Assembly: GCA_022842065.1 (NCBI GenBank)
Contig: JALHQH010000077.1
Span: forward strand, 1-42,665
Direction of reading: 5' to 3'
From: Caldilineaceae bacterium
GTDB lineage: Bacteria; Chloroflexota; Anaerolineae; Caldilineales; Caldilineaceae
Length of the DNA: 42,665 bases
This document shows positions 27,393 through 33,875 of the stretch, in pieces. Position numbers and translations under genes: made by a program. Every line of letters starts with the position of its first letter. The stretch's first letter is position 1. Below the pieces are notes generated by a model that saw nothing but the letters and a program-made list of their open reading frames with translations, searched no databases and was not told where the DNA came from.

Positions 27393-27436
27393 GTTGTAAT
27401 TTTTTAGGATGGTCAATGTTGTAACAAAAGCGACCA
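27393..27436 (+). promoter_or_regulatory. Repeated GTTGTAA boxes upstream of the beta-propeller gene
   Basis: GTTGTAA occurs at 27393-27399 and again at 27419-27425, 26 bases apart. The second copy (TGTAAC) is followed after 14 bases by CGAGAC, loosely like ECF -35/-10 elements although the spacer is short. It lies between the divergent ECF sigma gene and the secreted protein gene, so autoregulation or control by this sigma factor is possible. Confidence 0.25.
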
Positions 27437-27514
27437 CGGCGAGACTAACCATGTAGAGGCCCTCAATTGTTGTGATAGGCAATCAATAAATCAACTAATT
27501 TAAGGGAGTAAACA

Positions 27515-28768
27515 ATGGCTCGTCGCTTGAGTGTATTGCTGGCTATGCTTTTATTGCTGGTCAGTGTGGTCCCTGCCTTGGCGCAGGAGACAAGTAACAG
27601 CGCCGTAACAATCTATTTGCCGCTGATTGGTGGCGTTGGTTCAGCGGATGACGCCGAAGGGAGTGGCGCAGTAGCGGATCTAACTGATGCGCTCGATAGT
27701 GAAGTAGAGGCAGCCGCTGCTGGCGGGGTAGGCTCGGCCTTTGTGATGACCAATGCCAATGATCCGATCCGTGGCAATGAAGTAGTAATGTATCGCCGCA
27801 GTGCTGATGGCACGCTGACCGTGGTCAGTCGCTTTCCCACTGGTGGGCAAGGGTTGGGGGCTGGCTTGGGTTCGCAAGGTGCGGTCACGCTGAGTGACAA
27901 TGGCCGTTGGCTCTTTGTGGTGAATGCCGGCAGCAATGAGCTTTCCGTCTTTAATGTGCGCGCTAACGCGCTCATCCTCACCGACAAAGTCGCTTCCGGT
28001 GGCATTCAGCCAACCAGTGTCACCGTGCGCAAGGGATTAGTTTACGTGCTCAATGCGGGGGACACGGGCAACATCGCCGGTTTCGTGTTGCGCAGTGATG
28101 GGAAACTCTCACCCCTCGGCAATTCGATCCGGTCGTTGAGCAACCAGGGCACCGGCGCCGCCCCGGCCCCGGCCCAGATCTCTTTCAGCCCGGATGGCAA
28201 ACAACTGCTCGTGACCGAGCGGGCCAGCAACCTCATTCTGACCTATGATGTCAAAGCCAATGGGCGCACGACCGGTCCCATGACGAACCCTTCGGCCGGC
28301 ATCACCCCCTTTGGTTTTGCCTTTGCCCGCAACGCGACATTGGTCGTTTCGGAAGCCTTTGGCGGCGCAGTGGATGGCAGTGCGGCCTCTTCCTACCGGG
28401 TGCAGGGCAATGGCGCGCTAAACCTGGTCAGCCCCTCCGTCCCGACCGGCCAGACTGCGGCCTGCTGGATTGTGGTGACCAAGGATGGCAAATATGCCTA
28501 TACGACCAACACCGGCAGCGCTTCGCTCTCGCTCTACCGCGTCGAGGCCAATGGTAGCTTGACCCTGCTTAACAGCCGTGCCGGTGAAACCGGTGTCGGT
28601 ACTGGCCCAACCGATGCCGATGCCAGCCGTAATGGGCAACTGCTCTACGCCCTCAGCCCTCGCTCACAAACCGTCATCGGCTTCCGCGTCCAGGCCGATG
28701 GCTCGTTGCAATCGGTTGGTAGCTTTGGCGGCCTGCCCCTCAATAGTGCGGGGATCGCGGTTTGGTAA
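27515..28768 (+). CDS. Secreted beta-propeller protein, lactonase-like
   Basis: A 417-residue exported protein. A signal peptide MARRLSVLLAMLLLLVSVVP with cleavage after ALAQ is followed directly by TIYLPLIGG. The rest is a series of repeated four-strand blades such as AVTLSDNGRWLFVVNAGSNELSV and QISFSPDGKQLLVTER, as in seven-bladed propellers of the 6-phosphogluconolactonase-like (YVTN/lactonase) group. Such proteins are often secreted and of unknown enzymology; lactonase activity cannot be assumed. TTAAGGGAG precedes the ATG. Divergent from the ECF sigma gene. Confidence 0.85.
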   Translation: MARRLSVLLAMLLLLVSVVPALAQETSNSAVTIYLPLIGGVGSADDAEGSGAVADLTDALDSEVEAAAAGGVGSAFVMTNANDPIRGNEVVMYRRSADGTLTVVSRFPTGGQGLGAGLGSQGAVTLSDNGRWLFVVNAGSNELSVFNVRANALILTDKVASGGIQPTSVTVRKGLVYVLNAGDTGNIAGFVLRSDGKLSPLGNSIRSLSNQGTGAAPAPAQISFSPDGKQLLVTERASNLILTYDVKANGRTTGPMTNPSAGITPFGFAFARNATLVVSEAFGGAVDGSAASSYRVQGNGALNLVSPSVPTGQTAACWIVVTKDGKYAYTTNTGSASLSLYRVEANGSLTLLNSRAGETGVGTGPTDADASRNGQLLYALSPRSQTVIGFRVQADGSLQSVGSFGGLPLNSAGIAVW

Positions 28769-28850
28769 GGTGGTAGTGAGACAGTAAGACAGTAAGACAG
28801 TGGTCAGTGACTGACTACTGTCTTACTGTCTTACTGTCTCACTATTACCT
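28768..28850. terminator. 83 bp palindrome of AGTAAGAC octamers between convergent genes
   Basis: Arms 28768-28808 and 28810-28850 are complementary around base 28809 with three wobble or mismatched positions. Each arm contains direct repeats of the eight bases AGTAAGAC (or its complement). The left edge overlaps the stop codon of the beta-propeller gene, and the right edge lies two bases from the stop of the minus-strand enolase-family gene. Confidence 0.85.
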
Positions 28851-28852
28851 CG

Positions 28853-29989
28853 CTAAATATCAAAAACACTGCCGTCAGCCCCAAAATCCTGGGACGGCGT
28901 GCGATCCAGGCGCGGGGGGTTGGCGAGGAGGACTTCTTCATTTAGCTCTACACCCAGGCCAGGGCGATCCGGCACATAGAGCTGACCATCTTTGACCACC
29001 CACGCTTCTTGCATGGCCTGGTCGCGATAGGGTTCTTGGCGCACATATTCGAGGATTAGGAAGTTGGGAATCGCCAGGCAGAGATGCGCAGCGGCGGCGG
29101 TGGAGATTGGCCCTTGCGGATTGTGCGGCGCGACCTTGACATAGTAGGCTTCGGCCATGGCCGCGATCTTCTTCACCTCGCTGATCCCACCGGCGTGGCA
29201 GAGATCGGGCTGGATCACATCGACATAACGCCCCTCCAGCAGGCGGCGATACTCCCACTTTGAGTAGAGCCGTTCGCCCGTCGCCAGATCCATCTGCGGA
29301 TCGGCCAGGCGCAGGCGCTGTAGCCCTTCCAGGTCATCCGGCTGGGTTGGTTCCTCGAAAAAGAGCAGGCCATAGGGTTCGAGCGCATGCATCAGCCGCA
29401 CCGCATTGGACGGTTGCCCCCGACCGTGATCATCGACCATAATCCCGACACTTGGCCCGACCGCCGCTCGCAGTGCGCCGATCCGTTCGGCAAAGGCGGC
29501 AATGCGTTCACTTTCGGGTAACCCCGCACTGCCGCGCCATGCCCCGGTCTTCATCGCCGTAAAGCCATCGGCCACATCGCGCTGGGCATCCTCGATCATC
29601 AACTGTGGCTGGTAGATGCCGACATGGGTGTAGAGACGCAACGAGTCTCGCGCTGCGCCGCCCAACATCTGGTAAAGGGGCATACCATAGGCCTTGCCGG
29701 CAATATCCCACAGCGCGTGATCAAGCGCTGCAATTGCCGAATTGCCCACCGGTCCGCCGCGCCAGAAGTGGTGGCGATAAAGGCGCTGCCAATGGTGTTC
29801 GCGCCGCAGTGGATCGTGGCCAATCAACACCTCGCCAAATTGTTTGACACATGCCTCCACCGTCCGCTCGCGCCCCTCCAGGGTCGCCTCGCCCCAGCCA
29901 TAGAGACCGCTATCGGTCATAACCTTGACCAGCACCCAGTTGCGCAAGCCGGCCCAGCTAATCATTGTCCGAATTTCTGTGATTTTCAT
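28853..29989 (-). CDS. Enolase-superfamily dehydratase, D-galactonate dehydratase type
   Basis: A 378-residue mandelate racemase/muconate lactonising enzyme family member. The catalytic barrel has Asp186 and His188 in MVDDHGRG, a Glu in FFEEPTQP, a Glu in ATGERLYS and a His in VAPHNPQGP. This D/H, E, E, H pattern matches the metal ligands and acid/base residues of D-galactonate dehydratase (DgoD), offset by about three residues. Expected reaction: dehydration of an acid sugar to a 2-keto-3-deoxy acid. No aldolase, kinase or sugar transporter lies beside it, so the exact substrate is open. AAGGAA precedes the ATG. Confidence 0.87.
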   Translation of the reverse strand: MKITEIRTMISWAGLRNWVLVKVMTDSGLYGWGEATLEGRERTVEACVKQFGEVLIGHDPLRREHHWQRLYRHHFWRGGPVGNSAIAALDHALWDIAGKAYGMPLYQMLGGAARDSLRLYTHVGIYQPQLMIEDAQRDVADGFTAMKTGAWRGSAGLPESERIAAFAERIGALRAAVGPSVGIMVDDHGRGQPSNAVRLMHALEPYGLLFFEEPTQPDDLEGLQRLRLADPQMDLATGERLYSKWEYRRLLEGRYVDVIQPDLCHAGGISEVKKIAAMAEAYYVKVAPHNPQGPISTAAAAHLCLAIPNFLILEYVRQEPYRDQAMQEAWVVKDGQLYVPDRPGLGVELNEEVLLANPPRLDRTPSQDFGADGSVFDI

Positions 29990-30087
29990 GGGAAGTTCCT
30001 TTTTTGACGTTGGCTGTGCTTGTGGAGGCCGACGACCGACTCGCTACGGCGGACGACCGGCGGCTGACATGCACTTTGGTAAAGTGA

Positions 30088-30126
30088 GATTGGTTGAATT
30101 ATCGATGATTGGGGAATTATCGTCAA
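30088..30126 (-). promoter_or_regulatory. Promoter with overlapping direct-repeat operator for the dehydratase gene
   Basis: On the minus strand TTGACG (30126-30121), a 17 base spacer and GATAAT (30103-30098) make a good sigma-70 promoter about 110 bases upstream of the ATG at 29989. It is covered by a tandem imperfect direct repeat, GATTGGTTGAATTATCG (30088-30104) and GATTGGGGAATTATCG (30107-30122), whose position over both boxes suits a repressor operator. Confidence 0.5.
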
Positions 30127-30146
30127 TGGGCTTGACAAGGGGCAGT

Positions 30147-30176
30147 TTGTTCAGAAAAGTGCACTTCGTGTATACT
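30147..30176 (+). promoter_or_regulatory. Candidate plus-strand promoter at the edge of the AT-rich island
   Basis: TTGTTC (30147-30152), 18 base spacer, TATACT (30171-30176). An imperfect inverted repeat (GAAAAGTGCACT with AGTACTTTTC) overlaps it. It could drive the ParB-like gene 215 bases downstream or a small transcript. A further perfect TTGACA lies at 30336-30341, with AT-rich sequence after it but no good -10 at standard spacing. Confidence 0.35.
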
Positions 30177-30391
30177 ACACTATGCGATAGTACTTTTCCA
30201 CTGTGCTGACTAAGCCACCACTGGCATAACTATGCTGTACGTAAGTATAAATTCTTTACTATGGCAAATCTCTCGGTATTTCCGTTGCACGCGTCACGTC
30301 GTAGGCGACGATCAACAGAACGCCCAAAAACTTTGTTGACAGTGAGCATATGCATTATTTTAAGTATAAAAAATAGATCCGAGACATTAAA

Positions 30392-31543
30392 ATGCAAACT
30401 AATTATCCTGCCCAAATTGAAAAAGTAGATATAGATAAGCTTCAATTTGATCCTGAGAATCCACGCTTACCGACACGTGTTACATCTACAAATGATTCAG
30501 AAGTTTTAGATTTCATGATCCATAAGGCAAATATTGCCGAATTAATGGGCTCAATAAGTGAGCAAGGTTTTTTTCCAGGTGAACCTTTATTAGTTGTACC
30601 AAGTATAACAGAAATTGATGCGTATTTTGTTGTTGAAGGCAACCGGCGATTAGCAGCCATAAAACTCCTGTTGCATCCAGAGCGTGCACCAAGTAAACGC
30701 AAAACTATTGAGGGAATTAGCAATGGTACGACTGATGAAATTAAATCTCAAATTAAGAAGTTACCAGTACTAATTTTTGAGCATCGAGATCACATCCTTG
30801 AATATTTAGGCTATAGACATATAACTGGAATTCAGACATGGGGACCACTAGCTAAAGCAAAATATTTAGAACAGCTGACCAAGAAAAAACAGCGAGAAAT
30901 GAGTCAATCATCTCTATTTCCAGATTTAGCTATTGACAACCTAAAACAATTGGATGCTACCATCGCCAAAGAAATTGGTAGCCGAGCAGATTATGTCGGT
31001 CAAATGTTGGCAGGACTAGCAGTCTATGAAAACATTAAGCATCAAAATTTCTTTGATATTGCTGATCTAGATGAAGAGTCCTTAGAATTTGCAGTTTTAT
31101 ATACTGCGTTAGGGTACACAAATATATCACACTTCGTTGGTATGGAAGACCGAAGAGATAGGGAATTACGTGGTTTAGATCTAGATAATTTGCGTTATTT
31201 AACCACTTGGATGTTTCAGAGGGATGATACCGGAAGCACAATTCTCGGGGAATCTAGAAATCTGGAAAAACTTAGCCATGTCGTTGGAGACCCTGAGGCA
31301 TGTAGGCTTCTAAAAAATGGCTCATCACTAGAAGCTGCACATACACAAAGTAAAGGGCCTAAAGTATCTTTTTTAGCATCATTACAACAAACTAACCGAT
31401 CTCTAAGCGAAGCTTGGAATCAATTTTCATATGTGCAGAATGTTGGGGAAGATGAACAGCAACTAATCAGAGAAATTGTTAGGGTAGCGGTGAAATTAAG
31501 AGGGAGTATTGAGGATGCGATTATTAGCAAAGATAACAGTTAA
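30392..31543 (+). CDS. ParB N-terminal-domain protein of the AT-rich island
   Basis: A 383-residue protein. The first 100 residues form a ParB/Sulfiredoxin-type domain: VDIDKLQFDPENPRLP (Asn23-Pro24-Arg25), the helix IAELMGSISEQGFFPGEPLLV, and the box VVEGNRRLAAIKLL with Gly83-Asn-Arg85-Arg86, the motif that in chromosomal ParB binds CTP. The remaining 280 residues are mostly helical with a possible helix-turn-helix near IAKEIGSRADYVGQMLAGLAVYE, and I do not recognise them. It is not a chromosomal ParB: no ParA neighbour, no parS-like context, foreign composition. Grouped with nuclease-like and methyltransferase genes, it may guide or license them on DNA. No good Shine-Dalgarno before the ATG. 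Confidence 0.82.
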   Translation: MQTNYPAQIEKVDIDKLQFDPENPRLPTRVTSTNDSEVLDFMIHKANIAELMGSISEQGFFPGEPLLVVPSITEIDAYFVVEGNRRLAAIKLLLHPERAPSKRKTIEGISNGTTDEIKSQIKKLPVLIFEHRDHILEYLGYRHITGIQTWGPLAKAKYLEQLTKKKQREMSQSSLFPDLAIDNLKQLDATIAKEIGSRADYVGQMLAGLAVYENIKHQNFFDIADLDEESLEFAVLYTALGYTNISHFVGMEDRRDRELRGLDLDNLRYLTTWMFQRDDTGSTILGESRNLEKLSHVVGDPEACRLLKNGSSLEAAHTQSKGPKVSFLASLQQTNRSLSEAWNQFSYVQNVGEDEQQLIREIVRVAVKLRGSIEDAIISKDNS

Positions 31544-31640
31544 TTGTCACGCGTCTTTAGATCGTTCAAAATTGTCAGACCTCTAGCTCTGACAATTATA
31601 CGAAAAAGGATGAAAGATTTAAAGACACGTGACAGTTAAC
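31539..31640. promoter_or_regulatory. Nested inverted repeats after the ParB-like gene
   Basis: Outer arms 31539-31559 and 31620-31640 match at 19 of 21 positions (GTTAATTGTCACG and its partner). Inner arms AATTGTCAGA (31570-31579) and TCTGACAATT (31588-31597) are perfect around CCTCTAGC. Inner and outer arms share TTGTCA. The left arm overlaps the stop of the ParB-like gene. It may be a terminator, a small structured RNA or a protein-binding site that sets expression of the two downstream genes. Confidence 0.6.
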
Positions 31641-31830
31641 GACTAAACTTGTTCCTAATTATAGGTGTCTCTGTCACAAATTAAACTTTTTAAACTGGTA
31701 AAATTACTAATTTGTGGCAACTGCCGGTATAACTTTTGCCCAACGTATGTTCACTGGTCTATTCTCTGGCGGACATTTATTTGGGAACAATTCTATTTAG
31801 AAGCTTATTTACTCTACTGGAAGAAGTGGT
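31641..31830. other. Spacer before the nuclease-like gene
   Basis: About 190 AT-rich bases. A frame at 31665-31865 is open but has no ribosome binding site, unusual Trp/Tyr/Cys-rich composition, and overlaps the next gene. I treat it as noncoding. Confidence 0.4.
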
Positions 31831-32787
31831 ATGAAACAGATGTTTTCTTTAGAAACAACACCTGATAAATTGCATGACAGTTACTTTTGGGCAGACTACA
31901 TTGAGTTACTATGTATCGCTAACCTAGATGAAGAAATATCGATAACTTCATTTATAGATCGCGTCCGAGAACGTGATATGCTAGATGACTCCGGTGAGTA
32001 TGAAAACTCTGAACATAATGATAAATGGATAGTAAGAGGTGAAGACTGGTTTCGTCATTTTCCTTTCAGGCAAGCCGTATTTGACGATTTCTATCCATTT
32101 CAAGTTAATAGTGGTGGTTCAATTTTAAGTTTGCAACAGCCTCTTTCAGATAAACAACTCCTATATATATATTTGTTGATGGCCTCAAATTTAACTTACT
32201 TTAGTAATCAAGGTGGCAATCGCAATACACTTACTGGAGACTTTGAACACTTAAGTTACTTAGTATTGAAGAAATGTCTGCCTGGATGGAAAGTATTTAA
32301 TTTCGGGAAAGGCCCATTCTCTCATGAGCGGTATAGAGGCAATATCTGGACAAAATTGAATATTTTGGCTAAAGACCTCAATGAAGAATTAAGAGCCAAA
32401 GAGCAAGATTTTTCTCCCGTAAATACAGGTGACGAAGGTCTAGATTTAGTTGGCTGGTTCCCTTTAGATAATAAAGCTGCAGGAACATTTGTGGTATTTG
32501 GTCAATGTGCTTGCACTGATGAGTGGAAAAGTAAACAGCACACAGTTACTTACGACTACTGGAATAATAGATTATCTTTAAAAGCGCATATACATAGCGT
32601 GACTTTTACACCTATTTGTTTTCGTAACACTATTGGAGACTGGCATGCAAGCAAAGACATCTATACAATCCTTATTGATCGGGTTAGATTTGTAAGAATT
32701 ATTGAGGAGGAGCATTTACAACTTCAGCAGCTTAGATCATACAGCTTAGTAAGACAATTTATAGAACAAAAAGAAAACTTGTTCTGA
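31831..32787 (+). CDS. Putative restriction endonuclease-like protein
   Basis: A 318-residue protein without a known name. Visible blocks are a conserved-looking N-terminus (SYFWADYIELLCIANLDEE), DDWFRH-like EDWFRHFPFR, and a hydrophobic helix LLYIYLLMASNLTYF. A possible PD-(D/E)XK core follows: Glu139 in DFEHLSYLVLKK, Asp205 in GDEGLDLVGW, and Gln225 in VVFGQCAC. The Q-C-A recalls the Mrr-type QXK motif with Lys replaced; Lys233 or Lys235 in DEWKSK could supply the charge. GGAAGAAG precedes the ATG. It lies 80 bases before a DNA methyltransferase gene, the position expected of a cognate restriction enzyme. Endonuclease function is inferred from motifs and context only; it might instead be a DNA-binding partner. 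Confidence 0.65.
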   Translation: MKQMFSLETTPDKLHDSYFWADYIELLCIANLDEEISITSFIDRVRERDMLDDSGEYENSEHNDKWIVRGEDWFRHFPFRQAVFDDFYPFQVNSGGSILSLQQPLSDKQLLYIYLLMASNLTYFSNQGGNRNTLTGDFEHLSYLVLKKCLPGWKVFNFGKGPFSHERYRGNIWTKLNILAKDLNEELRAKEQDFSPVNTGDEGLDLVGWFPLDNKAAGTFVVFGQCACTDEWKSKQHTVTYDYWNNRLSLKAHIHSVTFTPICFRNTIGDWHASKDIYTILIDRVRFVRIIEEEHLQLQQLRSYSLVRQFIEQKENLF

Positions 32788-32867
32788 TTGTATACTAAAG
32801 TGGCCATTTTTTCCTATATCGGGTATACTTAACAATAAAGTGCAACACCCAAAGGAAGAAGGAGCTA

Positions 32868-33842
32868 ATGAGCGGCAAATTATCGGCAGTATCACTATTT
32901 TCTGGTTGCGGCGGCTTTGACTGGGGAGCAAAACAAGTCGATGTAGAGATCGTATGGGCGAATGATATTGACCCTCATGCGGCTTACGCTTACAAATCAA
33001 TTTTTCCGAATGTTGAATTTCACCTAAACGATATCAGAGATATTTCAAGCTTCCCACAAGCAGAAATCCTTATTGGCTGCTATCCTTGCACAGGTTTTAG
33101 TGTCGCTTCGCGGCGACGTTGGCGTGACCGCAATAGTAGGCACTTAATAGATAATAAAACTAATTTTCTTTATAAAGAGTTTTTACGTGCACTTCAATTA
33201 ATTAAACCAAAATATCTATTTGTAGAAAATGTGCGCGGAATGCGGTCCGCAGATGGAGGGTGGTTTCTAGAAGAACAATTGAGTGGATTTCAAGAAAGTG
33301 GTTATAAAGTCTGTGCACCTGAACTGTTAGATGCCAATTTATATGGCGTAGCACAATCTCGCAAGAGAATATTTATTGTAGGCGTACGCAAAGATATTGA
33401 ATTTGATTATGTTTATCCTGAACTAAATCCTGAATCTAAGGAAACAAAAAAAAAGCTAGTTTTGAAGGACGTAATTTCAGGTATGGAAGAATGGCCGAAA
33501 GGTGATTTTTTTGATTATAAATTTCACGGTCATTATCTTACACGAAATCGTAAAAGGGGATGGAATGAGGCTAGTTATACGATAGTAGCTGATGCACATC
33601 ATATTCCACTCCATCCTATGGGGGAACCAATGAAATTTCTCCAAAAAGACACATGGATGTTACAAGGTAATGCAAATCGTAGATTATCCTGGAGAGAATG
33701 TGCATTAATCCAAGATTTGCCAAAACATATGGAATTTTCCGGAAATTTAGCGGATAAATACCGAATTATAGGGAATGCAGTTCCACCTGCTTTAGGCACA
33801 GCTCTCTTAAAACCAGTTATTAAATTTGAGAAGCTGACATAA
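32868..33842 (+). CDS. DNA (cytosine-5) methyltransferase
   Basis: A 324-residue C5-cytosine DNA methyltransferase. Motif I is SLFSGCGGFDWG (SAM binding), motif IV is GCYPCTGFSVA with catalytic Cys74 (variant YPCTGFS instead of PPCQGFS), motif VI is VENVRGM with Glu120, motif VIII is QSRKRIFIVGVR, motif IX is RRLSWRECALIQDLP, and motif X is IGNAVPPALGTAL. The target recognition region between VIII and IX is short (about 100 residues), so the site is probably short. A strong AAGGAGC precedes the ATG. Last gene of the island; likely protects host DNA from the neighbouring nuclease-like protein or marks DNA for the ParB-like protein. Confidence 0.94.
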   Translation: MSGKLSAVSLFSGCGGFDWGAKQVDVEIVWANDIDPHAAYAYKSIFPNVEFHLNDIRDISSFPQAEILIGCYPCTGFSVASRRRWRDRNSRHLIDNKTNFLYKEFLRALQLIKPKYLFVENVRGMRSADGGWFLEEQLSGFQESGYKVCAPELLDANLYGVAQSRKRIFIVGVRKDIEFDYVYPELNPESKETKKKLVLKDVISGMEEWPKGDFFDYKFHGHYLTRNRKRGWNEASYTIVADAHHIPLHPMGEPMKFLQKDTWMLQGNANRRLSWRECALIQDLPKHMEFSGNLADKYRIIGNAVPPALGTALLKPVIKFEKLT

Positions 33843-33875
33843 GCCAAAAGTATGTTGTGCATTCCGTCCGAGAAT

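Larger units (their letters stand above)
30200..33860 (+). mobile_element. AT-rich three-gene island (putative defence / modification cassette)
   Basis: From about 30200 to 33860 base composition and codon choice change abruptly to AT-rich (frequent ATT, TTA, AAA codons) compared with the GC-rich genes on both sides. The island carries a ParB-N-domain protein, a nuclease-like protein and a cytosine-5 DNA methyltransferase in one direction. No integrase, transposase or clear flanking direct repeat was found, so the mode of acquisition is unknown. Limits are approximate. Confidence 0.7.

Noticed and set aside
30392..31543. Chromosome-partitioning ParB
   Set aside because: No parA neighbour, C-terminus unlike chromosomal ParB, foreign composition and defence-like context.
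31665..31865. 66-residue ORF before the nuclease-like gene
   Set aside because: Odd start codon context, rich in Trp, Tyr and Cys, overlaps the next gene in another frame; treated as leader.
30200..33860. Integrated prophage or transposon with visible ends
   Set aside because: No integrase, transposase, tRNA attachment site or flanking direct repeat could be seen, so only a generic island is reported.
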